40,752 bases of DNA, taken from NCBI GenBank assembly GCA_002747395.1, contig PDPE01000015.1:1-40752 (forward strand), written 5' to 3'. The notes beneath the pieces are model-generated. The model did no database searches and was not told the DNA's origin. It worked only from the letters and a program-made list of their open reading frames with translations. Shown piece after piece: positions 22,250-31,100 of the stretch. The position numbers and the translations under genes were made by a program. Source of the DNA: Pseudomonadota bacterium (GTDB lineage Bacteria; Pseudomonadota; Gammaproteobacteria; Pseudomonadales; Oleiphilaceae). Each line of letters opens with the position of its first letter. Position 1 is the first letter of the stretch.

Positions 22250-24294
22250 AGCGGTCGGTTTTCCTTTTGTAGTTCCTGGTTGTTGCTTTGCTCGAATTGT
22301 TGTGCGAACTTTCTGCGCAATAGTCCGGACGGGTCATCGGGAACCCTTCGCATCCATTGCTCAAATGCCCGGGACTCCTCGTCTGACAGAGGATCGGCGG
22401 TGCTCAAACCGGTTTGTCCTGCTCCTTCTTCGCCCTGTTCCGAGCCTGGTTGTACCTGAGCCTGCTGCTTTTCTTCCCGATTTTCTGATTGTTCACCATT
22501 CTGGCCTTCTGCTTTCCGAGAGTCAGCGTTTTGACCTTGTTCTGACTGTGCTTGCTGTTCCCGAGATTGTTGTCCCTGAGATTGTTGTCCCTGAGACTGC
22601 TGCCCTTGAGATTGACCGCCGTCGGCGTTTTGATTCTGTGACCTGTTTTCGCTGGAAGACTGCGGGTTTTGGCCGTCCTGACCCTGTTGATTCCGGCTTT
22701 GTCCATCCTGATTCTGACCATCGCCCTGGCCCGACTGCTGATCGTTTTTCTGTTGCTGACCGCCTTCCTGTTTGTCTCTTTGATTGCCTTTCTGATTGCC
22801 TTCCTGATTATTTTTTTGATCGTCTTGTTGGTCGCCTTCTGAATTGTCCTGCTGCGGGTCTTCCTGTTTATCCTGCTCAGTCTGCTGCTCTGCAAGCAGA
22901 TCCTCAATGATTTTTTTGTTATATGCCGCCTGTTCGAAATCCGGCTTCTGTTCCAGGGCCTGTGTATAGGCCTGTATGGCTTCTTCAAACCGATGTAAGA
23001 AGGCCAGAGTGTTGCCCAGATTGTAAAGATTGTCGGTGGAGGTGTCCTGTGTCAGCAATTTGTCCGCCTGTTCGTAGTTGCCCGCTCGATAGTGCGCCAC
23101 CGCCGCCCATTGGCTGTTCTCAAACAAGTCTGCCGCTCGTTTGAACTGTTGGTTATCGAAGTGAGCCATGGCTTGCTGGTTTTTATTCAGGAAACAATTC
23201 TCCGAGTAAGTTTCCCGGGCTTCCTGATCCGCCTGAACGGGTTGCGGTTGTGACAGTAGAATCAGTGCGACAGGCACCATCAGCAACTCCTTGCGGTAGG
23301 CGACCAGGGCCAGTGGCACCAGTAACAGGGCAAAAAGATAGCCTCTGTCCTTCCAGTCAACGAAATCGGGTGTGGTCATTTCGCCTGTATTTGCCGTATC
23401 ACTGGCAAGCGAACCATCAGACGAGCCATCAACATGCAGGCGTTCCAGATCCTTGTTATCCAGGGTCATCCTTGAGAAATCACCCCTGCCTTTTTCAGCC
23501 AGCTCTTTCAGTCGATCGAAGTGTGTTTTTGCAATAATGACTTCGTTATTGTTTTTGAGATAACCACTCCGGGGAAGGTCAATGGGGCCGCCGGCCTCGG
23601 TGCCGACTGCCAGAACCGAGAGTTCAATGCCATCCAGTTCATCGGTAACCGACGCAATTTGCCGAGGCTCGATATCATCAGCGATCAAAAGAATCTGCTT
23701 TTTACCCGCAGGCCCCTGGCCGAGAAGATGTACGGCCTTTGTTATCGCCGTTTGGGGTTCACTGCCAGCCGCCGGCATAATATAAGGCTCAAGTGCCTGT
23801 AACATGGACTCGATCGTTCGCCGGTCATCGGTCAGGGGGGTCACAACATGAGCGCCAGCCGAGTAAACAATCAATGCAGTGTTGCCTTCTTTTCTGTGTG
23901 CCAGCAAATCCTGAATCTTCTGTTTTGCCCGTGTAATCCGGTTTGGAGGTAAATCGGTTGCATACATGGAAAGGGACAGGTCGAGCACGATAACCAGATT
24001 ATCCGATCGCTTGAGCAGGGGTTTGTCTACCTTTTCCCAGGTGGGGCCGCTGAGAGAAAATGCAGTGATAGCGAATACCAGGCTAATCAGGCCGAGAGAT
24101 TTTCGGTTTGCCTTTTGGGTCGAATTTTTTACCAGGTGCCGGAGCAGGGCAGGAGAAACCGTTGCTGCCCAATCGGAACCACCCTGATGCTTCAAGCGAA
24201 AAAGCAAGGGTAACAACAGGGCTGCAATGCCTGAAAGCAACCACCAGGGACGAAGAAAGTGGAAGTTGAGTACTCCTTCAACAAAATTATCCAT
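22243..24294 (-). CDS. batB: VWA and TPR protein, BatB-BatC fusion
   Basis: A 683-residue membrane protein joining BatB and BatC functions. N-terminal membrane segment FHFLRPWWLLSGIAALLLPLLF, a second at about 55-75, then a von Willebrand A domain with MIDAS VIVLDLSLSMYATDL (DxSxS). Next come two more membrane segments (YLFALLLVPLALVAYR and MVPVALILLSQPQPVQA) and TPR motifs (YNLGNTLAFLHRFEEAIQAYTQALEQKPDFEQAAYNK). A long Q/N/G/D/E-rich low-complexity stretch (about 480-640) follows, then the conserved tail FEQWMRRVPDDPSGLLRRKF. I chose the ATG at 24294, with GGAGGAG 8 nt upstream and an 8-bp overlap with the batA end; an in-frame ATG 36 bp earlier would read through batA. Confidence 0.9.
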   Translation of the reverse strand: MDNFVEGVLNFHFLRPWWLLSGIAALLLPLLFRLKHQGGSDWAATVSPALLRHLVKNSTQKANRKSLGLISLVFAITAFSLSGPTWEKVDKPLLKRSDNLVIVLDLSLSMYATDLPPNRITRAKQKIQDLLAHRKEGNTALIVYSAGAHVVTPLTDDRRTIESMLQALEPYIMPAAGSEPQTAITKAVHLLGQGPAGKKQILLIADDIEPRQIASVTDELDGIELSVLAVGTEAGGPIDLPRSGYLKNNNEVIIAKTHFDRLKELAEKGRGDFSRMTLDNKDLERLHVDGSSDGSLASDTANTGEMTTPDFVDWKDRGYLFALLLVPLALVAYRKELLMVPVALILLSQPQPVQADQEARETYSENCFLNKNQQAMAHFDNQQFKRAADLFENSQWAAVAHYRAGNYEQADKLLTQDTSTDNLYNLGNTLAFLHRFEEAIQAYTQALEQKPDFEQAAYNKKIIEDLLAEQQTEQDKQEDPQQDNSEGDQQDDQKNNQEGNQKGNQRDKQEGGQQQKNDQQSGQGDGQNQDGQSRNQQGQDGQNPQSSSENRSQNQNADGGQSQGQQSQGQQSQGQQSREQQAQSEQGQNADSRKAEGQNGEQSENREEKQQAQVQPGSEQGEEGAGQTGLSTADPLSDEESRAFEQWMRRVPDDPSGLLRRKFAQQFEQSNNQELQKENRPLW
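22563..22607. repeat. 15-nt coding repeat in the low-complexity region of batB-C
   Basis: GAGATTGTTGTCCCT occurs twice head to tail (22563-22592) and a third copy with three changes follows (22593-22607). On the minus strand each unit encodes QGQQS. A site for slippage within the Q/G-rich linker. Confidence 0.8.
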
Positions 24295-25285
24295 CCTGGC
24301 GTCTCCTCCATCGCAGTCGGGTGGCAACATGAACCCCCAACAGCACGAGTGCGCCGGTCAGAGGCCAGAAATAAAGTTCCTTTTCAGGTCGATAGACTTT
24401 GGCTTCCCGTTCTGTCGGCTCCAACTGGTTGATGGCTTCATACACCAGCTCCAGTTCGGGGGCGCTGCGTGCGCGCAAGTATTCGCCCGAGGTCAGCCGG
24501 GCGATTTCTTTCAACGTATGCTCATCCAGGTCCGAGGACGGCCTGATTGAAAACAATCCCCTTCTTGCCCCTTGTTCCGCTCCCATGCCAATGGTATATA
24601 TTTTAATTCCTTCTTTGGCTGCCAGTTGGGCGGCCTGGATTGGCGGAATTTCGCCTGCCGTGTTCGCTCCATCAGTAAGCAGAATCAGAACCCGGCTTTC
24701 GGCAGGGCGGCCTCGTAACCGTTTTACTGCCAGCCCGATAGCATCGCCTATTGCCGTTGCCCGGCCAGCCATCCCCGGCATGGATTCTGCCAGCAGGGTG
24801 TTGACGGTCTGTCGATCAAAGGTCAGAGGTGACTGAACATAGGGTTGTGAACCGAAAAGAATCAGCCCGACACGATCTCCTTCCCGCTGTTTGATAAATC
24901 GACCGACAACAGATTTGACCGCTTCCAGGCGATTGACCTGAAACCCTTCTATAACCATGTCCTTTTCTTTCATCGAAGGCGATATATCGACTGCCAGCAT
25001 CAGGTCTCGCCCGGATAACGCAACTTCCACAGGGTCACCGATATGTACCGGGCGGGTCAGGCTTGTAATCAGGCATAGCCAGGAAAGGAACAGCAGCAGC
25101 TTGCGCCGAATTGACGAATTGACTTGTTCTGAACTGCCCGGATGGTAAGTTGAAATCATTGCCTGGTAGAAAGGAACGCGGGCAGCGTTGGCACGCGGAT
25201 CCTGCTGATTGGAGCGGGGCGTAAACAGTAAGGGCAGTGGCAGAAGTAACAGCAGCCAGGGCCAGTGAAACGTCAAAGAGCTCAT
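24287..25285 (-). CDS. batA: VWA domain protein, BatA
   Basis: A 332-residue membrane-anchored von Willebrand A protein. N-terminal hydrophobic segment (FHWPWLLLLLPLPLLFTPR), a second near 60-75 (LLLFLSWLCLITSLTRPVHI), MIDAS motif MLAVDISPSMKEKDM (DxSxS), later TDGANTAGEIPP, and a C-terminal membrane segment (LYFWPLTGALVLLGVHVA) ending in RLRWRRRQDG. I placed the start at the ATG overlapping the DUF4381 stop (ATGA, 25282-25285). Other in-frame ATGs lie up to 48 bp upstream and none has a good ribosome site, so coupling is likely. With BatB it forms the paired VWA module of the Bat complex. Confidence 0.9.
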   Translation of the reverse strand: MSSLTFHWPWLLLLLPLPLLFTPRSNQQDPRANAARVPFYQAMISTYHPGSSEQVNSSIRRKLLLFLSWLCLITSLTRPVHIGDPVEVALSGRDLMLAVDISPSMKEKDMVIEGFQVNRLEAVKSVVGRFIKQREGDRVGLILFGSQPYVQSPLTFDRQTVNTLLAESMPGMAGRATAIGDAIGLAVKRLRGRPAESRVLILLTDGANTAGEIPPIQAAQLAAKEGIKIYTIGMGAEQGARRGLFSIRPSSDLDEHTLKEIARLTSGEYLRARSAPELELVYEAINQLEPTEREAKVYRPEKELYFWPLTGALVLLGVHVATRLRWRRRQDG

Positions 25286-25869
25286 GGGCAGCACCGGATC
25301 CATTGCTTGAGTTGGTGAAAAAGGTGTTGGCATTCATAGGTCGGCGAGGGCTGATAACCTGCTTCTGATAGTGCAGACAGATCAAGCCCCGGCCTGGCCG
25401 GTTTGCAATCGGCATAAACGCCTTCAAGAAAGTTGACCCAGGACTCTCCTGAAAGACTGGCGGGGTCGGTTACAGGGTTGTTTGCCCCGTATTTTTTTGC
25501 AATAAAGGGTTGCCGCTGTATCACCAATGCCTTTACCAGTGTGTTGCACGCCTCGGCGGTGGATTGAAGCCGGTTGGCTTGCAGTTCGCGCCCGGTATTG
25601 TCTGTCGCTGGAGTGCCATGTGTTTTTATAATCTCGTCCAGTTGTTTTAACGCTGATCGCCGCCACCGGTTTTTCTTCCGGAACCAGGCGAACAGGCCGA
25701 GGGCGATCAATAGCATCAACAGGGTAACAATGGCAGCAATGGTACAGGTTGACAAAGGCCACCAGCTTACCGGTTCCGGGAGTTGGATATCTTTCAATTT
25801 TGCCAGAGCAGCTTCTACTTTTGCCGGGTCAATAGCTTGTAACGGTTCAATTGCGGGTTGTGTGTTCAT
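25282..25869 (-). CDS. DUF4381 domain membrane protein
   Basis: A 195-residue protein with one membrane segment (about 43-65, CTIAAIVTLLMLLIALGLFAW). Before it are LKDIQLPEPVSWWPL, a DUF4381 signature, and after it a basic patch (RKKNRWRR) and a soluble helical tail with LVKALVIQRQPFIAKKYG and SGESWVNFLEGV. DUF4381 proteins sit between DUF58 and VWA genes in MoxR clusters of gammaproteobacteria and are thought to be part of the same membrane assembly. Their biochemical role is unknown. It begins 3 bp after the DUF58 gene with no clear ribosome site, which suggests translational coupling. Confidence 0.88.
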   Translation of the reverse strand: MNTQPAIEPLQAIDPAKVEAALAKLKDIQLPEPVSWWPLSTCTIAAIVTLLMLLIALGLFAWFRKKNRWRRSALKQLDEIIKTHGTPATDNTGRELQANRLQSTAEACNTLVKALVIQRQPFIAKKYGANNPVTDPASLSGESWVNFLEGVYADCKPARPGLDLSALSEAGYQPSPTYECQHLFHQLKQWIRCCP

Positions 25870-25872
25870 GGG

Positions 25873-26841
25873 TTAGCATCTGTCCTGACGCAGAAAAAAG
25901 CCGTGTTTGAGAATACGAACCGGGTCATCCCGGGTTGACAGGGAAATAAGCGGAGTGGTCGCACTGTCACAGATATCCTTGATCAGCTGCTGTTGTTCCT
26001 GTGCCGCACTTTCGTATTCACGACGAAACGCTTTGTCGTCGGTTCGTATCATGGCTATATCCTGCCCGTTACTTATCGGGTAAATACCGGGAGGGGGCAG
26101 TTCCAGCTCAATCGGGTCATAAACCTGAATGGCAACCAGCTCACTGTGTTGAGCCAGTTGATGCAGAGTGCGTCTGGTGTTCTCGTTGCTGTCCTGAAAG
26201 TCGCTGATAATAAAAATCAGGGCGCCAGGCTTGCTGATTCGCCTCGCTTCCTGCAGTGCCTTGTTGAGATCCATTTCGGGAAAGGCAGTATCCAGGTCGG
26301 CAGATAAAACCTGGTTGTATTGTTCGAGTGCCTTGATCAGGCCCATAACGGAATTTCTGTTTCTTGTGGGTTTTATCTCATAATGGCGACTGTCCGAGAA
26401 GACGATTCCACCCACCCTGTCCCCGTAAAATAGTGCCGCCCAGGACAATAAGGCGGTAACCTCCGCAGCAATCACCGATTTAAAGGCCTTTTGGCTACCA
26501 AAAAACTGCGATATGGACTGGTCACAAACAATGAATACCGGTCGCTCCCGCTCTTCGTGAAACAGTTTGGTGTGTGGTGTTTTTCGTCTTGCAGTAACCC
26601 GCCAGTCGATACTTCTTACATCATCACCCGGCTGATAAACTCGCACCTCGGCAAACTCCATGCCCCGGCCCCTGAATCTGGAGCGATGTTGCCCGGTTTG
26701 CTGGCGTATCCCTCGCTTCGCCGAAGGCATTTGCAGCGCCCTGGCATCGAATCGCAATCGCATCAGGTCATCCATCGAGCAGTAGGCCCGTTCAATCGCC
26801 TGGCTGCCGGGTGGTTTCTGTTGTGATTTGTACTGTTTCAT
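25873..26841 (-). CDS. DUF58 domain protein
   Basis: A 322-residue soluble protein of the DUF58 family, VWA-like in fold. The family signature is clear: FRGRGMEFAEVRVYQPGDDVRSIDWRVTARRKTPHTKLFHEERERPVFIVCDQS, with the last part corresponding to a degenerate MIDAS strand. Later segments are SWAALFYGDRVGGIVF and PGALIFIISDFQD. DUF58 proteins are the usual partner encoded directly after MoxR AAA ATPases. No Shine-Dalgarno lies upstream of the ATG; the 57 bp separating it from moxR consist of a 19-nt tandem repeat. Confidence 0.92.
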   Translation of the reverse strand: MKQYKSQQKPPGSQAIERAYCSMDDLMRLRFDARALQMPSAKRGIRQQTGQHRSRFRGRGMEFAEVRVYQPGDDVRSIDWRVTARRKTPHTKLFHEERERPVFIVCDQSISQFFGSQKAFKSVIAAEVTALLSWAALFYGDRVGGIVFSDSRHYEIKPTRNRNSVMGLIKALEQYNQVLSADLDTAFPEMDLNKALQEARRISKPGALIFIISDFQDSNENTRRTLHQLAQHSELVAIQVYDPIELELPPPGIYPISNGQDIAMIRTDDKAFRREYESAAQEQQQLIKDICDSATTPLISLSTRDDPVRILKHGFFLRQDRC

Positions 26842-26842
26842 T

Positions 26843-26899
26843 ATCGTTGAATACTGCGATGATTGTTGAGTATTGCGAAGATCGTTGAATTTCGCTGTC
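26843..26899. repeat. Degenerate 19-nt tandem repeat filling the moxR-DUF58 gap
   Basis: Units at 26843-26861, 26862-26880 and 26881-26899: ATCGTTGAATACTGCGATG, ATTGTTGAGTATTGCGAAG and a drifted third copy starting ATCGTTGAATTTCGCTG. The array begins 1 bp from the DUF58 start codon and runs into the moxR stop codon. Confidence 0.85.
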
Positions 26900-27863
26900 A
26901 GCCGACTGGTACCAGACGAATCAGCTCGTTGATAATGTCGTCGGTAGTCAATCCTTCGGCCTCTGCTTCATAGGTGATAAGCAATCGATGTCGGAGTACA
27001 TCATGGATAATGGCCTGCACATCATCGGGGCTGACAAAATCCTTACCTGCCAGCCAGGCATGGGCTCGTGCACATCGGTCAAGGGAAACGGTTCCGCGCG
27101 GGCTGGCACCATAATCTATCCATTTGCGAAGATCGTCGCTGTAGTTGTCCGGGCGCCGGGTTGCGATAATGAACTGGACGATATATTCCTCCACTGCCCC
27201 GGACATATAGATTTCGGCCACTTCTTTTCGGGCGGCAAAAATGGAGGCCTGGTTGACGAGGTCGTCTTCCTTGGTTTGAGTGATCGGGTCAATGGTCTCG
27301 GCACGCACCAGCTTGAGAATTTGTCGCTCTGCATCCACATCGGGGTAGTCAATCTTTACATGCATTAAAAAACGGTCAAGCTGGGCCTCGGGCAGAGGGT
27401 AGGTGCCTTCCTGTTCAATCGGGTTCTGGGTGGCCATGACCAGAAACAGCTCATCCAGAGCCATGGTGTTCTTGCCCACGCTGACCTGTCTTTCTGCCAT
27501 GGCTTCCAGCAATGCCGATTGTACTTTTGCCGGTGCCCGGTTGATTTCATCGGCCAGAATGAGATTGTGGAAGATGGGGCCGTGCTGGAACTGAAACGAG
27601 CCATCTTCAGGCCGGTAGATTTCTGTGCCGGTTATGTCTGACGGAAGAAGATCCGGGGTAAACTGAATACGCTGGAAATTACCTTCAATCTTTCGGGATA
27701 AATCCTTGATCGCCCTGGTTTTGGCCAATCCCGGGGCACCCTCTACCAACAAGTGCCCGTCGGCTAACAGGGCGATTAACAGGCGATTAACAAGGTGTGA
27801 CTGGCCTATGATATTGTCAGACAAATACTGACCAAGCTGTGCAAAGTCTTCCCTATGAGTCAT
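26898..27863 (-). CDS. moxR: MoxR family AAA+ ATPase
   Basis: A 321-residue AAA+ ATPase of the MoxR group. Motifs: Walker A GAPGLAKTRA (about residue 38), Walker B LILADEINRAP (about 105), sensor-1 ATQNPIEQEGTYPLPEAQLDRFL, and the sensor-2 region GASPRGTVSLDRCARAHAWLAG. MoxR ATPases act as chaperones that activate VWA proteins, here presumably BatA, BatB and DUF58 encoded downstream. I chose the ATG at 27863 (MTHREDFAQL); an upstream in-frame start would add 22 non-conserved residues. It is the first gene of the moxR-DUF58-DUF4381-batA-batBC-batD operon, divergent from the glutamate dehydrogenase gene. Confidence 0.94.
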   Translation of the reverse strand: MTHREDFAQLGQYLSDNIIGQSHLVNRLLIALLADGHLLVEGAPGLAKTRAIKDLSRKIEGNFQRIQFTPDLLPSDITGTEIYRPEDGSFQFQHGPIFHNLILADEINRAPAKVQSALLEAMAERQVSVGKNTMALDELFLVMATQNPIEQEGTYPLPEAQLDRFLMHVKIDYPDVDAERQILKLVRAETIDPITQTKEDDLVNQASIFAARKEVAEIYMSGAVEEYIVQFIIATRRPDNYSDDLRKWIDYGASPRGTVSLDRCARAHAWLAGKDFVSPDDVQAIIHDVLRHRLLITYEAEAEGLTTDDIINELIRLVPVG

Positions 27864-27901
27864 GGTTTGCTGTCTATCCGGGTATGGGTGGGTTGTGCGA
27901 G

Positions 27902-28061
27902 TATAATGACACAAAAGGCAGCCCGGCAACTTAAAATCCGCATTAAGAATGATTTAGAATGGATTACCTGGTTATGACTTTTTCTCGTCAGGAGGCCCGG
28001 GTATGCCTTTGGTGAAACAAAAGGTAACCGAAGACCTGTTATTGATATATTATTAACAGGT
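27902..28061. promoter_or_regulatory. Divergent moxR/gdhB intergenic region with palindrome
   Basis: This region must carry promoters for both moxR and the glutamate dehydrogenase gene. A perfect TATAAT lies on the plus strand at 27902-27907 without a good -35. An inverted repeat, ACCTGTTA (28034-28041) and TAACAGGT (28054-28061), with an AT-rich 12-bp centre, lies 59 bp before the dehydrogenase ATG and has the form of a regulator operator. Confidence 0.4.
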
Positions 28062-28119
28062 TGCCTGATCAACATAACGAAAATAAAAAACTAATAATCA
28101 AAATAAGAGTACTTTTACA

Positions 28120-31100
28120 ATGAAACTGGTCAATTCGGTCGATAGAAAAGAGTTTTTTAGTGCGTTGGTTTCAGCTTTCAACGAAAAATTACCTGCAACG
28201 GTTGCAGCCGAGGTTTCCCATTTCACCTCCGTGTACCTTGAGAACCTGCCGATTGAGGAAGCCGCAGGCAGGCGTTTCGATGATATTTACGGTGCCATTC
28301 TTTCCTGTTGGAGCTTTCTTCAACAATTTGAACATGCACACCCCAAAATCCGGGTATTCAATCCGGATCTTGAGGAAAATGGCTGGCAGTCTACCCACAG
28401 TATTGTCGCGGTGATACACCCCAATATCCCGTTTCTGGTTGATTCCATTCGTATGGTCATTAACAGCCAGGAGTTGACGGTTCACTCTATCCATCATGCT
28501 GTGATCAATTGTGACCGCACCCGTTCAGGAAAACTGAAAAGGGTGCTAAGTCGCGGTGATAGTGACTGTTCGCCAGAGAATGCGGAAGCGGTGATTTATG
28601 TGGAAGTAGATCGTCGCAACAACGCGGAAGCGCTGGAGTCTCTCAGCGAGGCGATCACCACAGTGCTCGGTGAAGTGAGGGTGGCCGTGGGCGATTACCC
28701 GCAGATGCGCAACCATGCGATGGAGTTGGTGGAGGGTATCAACAAAGCGCCGAAGTCTCTGGGCAAGGAAAATATTCAGGAGGCACTCGACTTTGTGGCC
28801 TGGGTTGTGGACGATCACTTTACCTTCCTCGGATATGACGAATATGACTTTAAAACCGTCGGTGATGATATTGAAATCACTCGTGTCAACAAGTCGGAAC
28901 TGGGGATTTTAAGAAGTCACAACGAACTGCGGGCGCAAGTCATGCTGAGCGAGCTACCCCGAAAAACCCAGGAACACCTGCTTAAAAAAGAGATATTTAC
29001 CTTTGCCAAATCTGCCCAGCGCTCACGCGTACATCGGCCGGCCTATCCCGATTATATCTCGGTCGCCAAATTCAACAGTGAGGGCGAAGTGGTTGGTCTG
29101 AAACGCTTTCTCGGGCTTTACACGGCAGATGTGTATAACCAGAGGCATAGCAGTATCCCCATAGTGCGCCAGAAAACCCGGGCTGTGTTGCAGCGTTCAG
29201 GTTACGGTGAGCAGGATTATGGTCTAAAGGAGATTAATCAGATTTTGGCGGTTTTTCCGCGAGATGATCTGTTTCAGATCGATGTGGATGACTTGTTTGA
29301 AGTGGCTATGGGTATCATGTATATCCAGGAAAGGAGAAAGATCCGCCTGTTTATCAGAGAGGATGCCTACAGCCAGTTTTACAGTGCACTCGTGTTCGTA
29401 CCGCGGGAAATCTACAGCACTGATTTGCGGTTAAAAACAGAGGCAATTCTTACCGAAGCGCTGGAAGCGGTTGATGTCGAATTTACCACCTATTTCTCGG
29501 AATCAGTGCTTGCGCGTACCCAGTTTAATCTTCGTGTTCAGCCTTCTGATAATCGTCAGGTTGATGTGGCGGAATTGCAAAAACGTATTATCGAGGTCGC
29601 TCTATCCTGGAAGGACGGGTTGCAGGAGGCATTATACGAAGCTCATGGCGAGGAGGCGGCCAATGAGCTTATCCATCTCTACCAGAATGCCTTTCCGGCC
29701 AGTTACAAGGAAGTGTTTTCTCCCCGTCGGGCTGTTATCGATCTGGATCATATTCATTCGCTCGACGATGGTCGCAAGCTGGCGATGAGTTTTTACCGTG
29801 CGCTGGAAGAAGATGAAAGTGTACTGCACTTCAAGCTGTTCCACAGTGCCAGGCAGTTGCCCTTATCCGATGTATTACCGGTATTCGAAAACCTCGGTTT
29901 GAAAGTGATTGGCGAGCACCCCTACGAAATTAAGGGACGCAACGGCAATGTAACCTGGATCCATGACTTTACGCTGACATCGTATTCGCAGAAAAATGTC
30001 GATATTCATAAAATCAGGACGATATTTGAAGACTTGTTTCAGCGTGTACTGCTGGGCGACGCGGAGAATGACAATTTCAACTTGCTGGTGCTTGGCGCCT
30101 ATCTGGATTGGCGCCAAATAGCCATGTTCCGGGCCTATGCCCGTTATATGCGGCAAATCCGGATCAGCAATTCCCAGGAGTTTATCGCGCAGACGCTATC
30201 GACTCATATTGATATTACCAGATTGTTGTGGGACTTTTTTGAAAACCGCTTTAACCCCGAAAAAAATCTTAGCCCGGCGAAAAGTGAGGCTGTCCGGCAG
30301 AAAATCGAGATAGAGTTCAATGCGGCTCTGGAGGAGGTATCCAACATCAGTGAAGATCGGGTGCTTCGTCGATATATGGAATTGATGCAGGCCACCCTGA
30401 GAACCAACTTCTACCAGCTTGATGCGGATGGCAACCCCAAATCCTATGTTTCCTACAAAATCAGTCCCCGTACCATTCCCGAGATGCCTTTACCCCTGCC
30501 CATGTTTGAAATTTTTGTGTATTCCCCGCGCATCGAGGGGGTTCATTTGCGTGGCGGCAAGGTGGCACGCGGCGGGTTGCGATGGTCTGACAGGTATGAG
30601 GACTACCGAACCGAAGTGTTGGGTCTGGTCAAAGCCCAGCAAGTAAAAAATGCGGTTATTGTTCCGGTTGGAGCCAAGGGTGGATTCGTAGCCAAGCAAC
30701 TGCCCGAGGATGACCGGGAGGCATTTGTCAAGGAAGGCATCGAGTCGTACAAGGTTTTTATCAACGGCCTGCTGGATATCACAGATAATCTGGTTGAAAA
30801 AGAAGTGGTGCCACCCGCGCAGGTCGTGCGCCATGATGAAGATGACTATTATCTGGTTGTCGCTGCCGACAAGGGTACGGCTACATTCTCTGACATCGCC
30901 AATGGCATTGCTCTGGAGCGCGGATTCTGGTTGGGTGATGCCTTCGCGTCCGGTGGCAGTAACGGATATGACCATAAGAAAATGGGTATTACCGCACGAG
31001 GTGCCTGGGTTTCTGTTGAAAGACATTTTCGGGAGATGGGAATCAACACGGCACAGGAACCTTTTTCAGTGATCGGCATAGGGGATATGTCGGGAGATGT

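Noticed and set aside
21933..22910. 325-codon open frame antisense to batD and batB-C
   Set aside because: Low-complexity Val/Pro/Arg-rich translation that mirrors the Q/N/G-rich linker on the other strand; spans two real genes.
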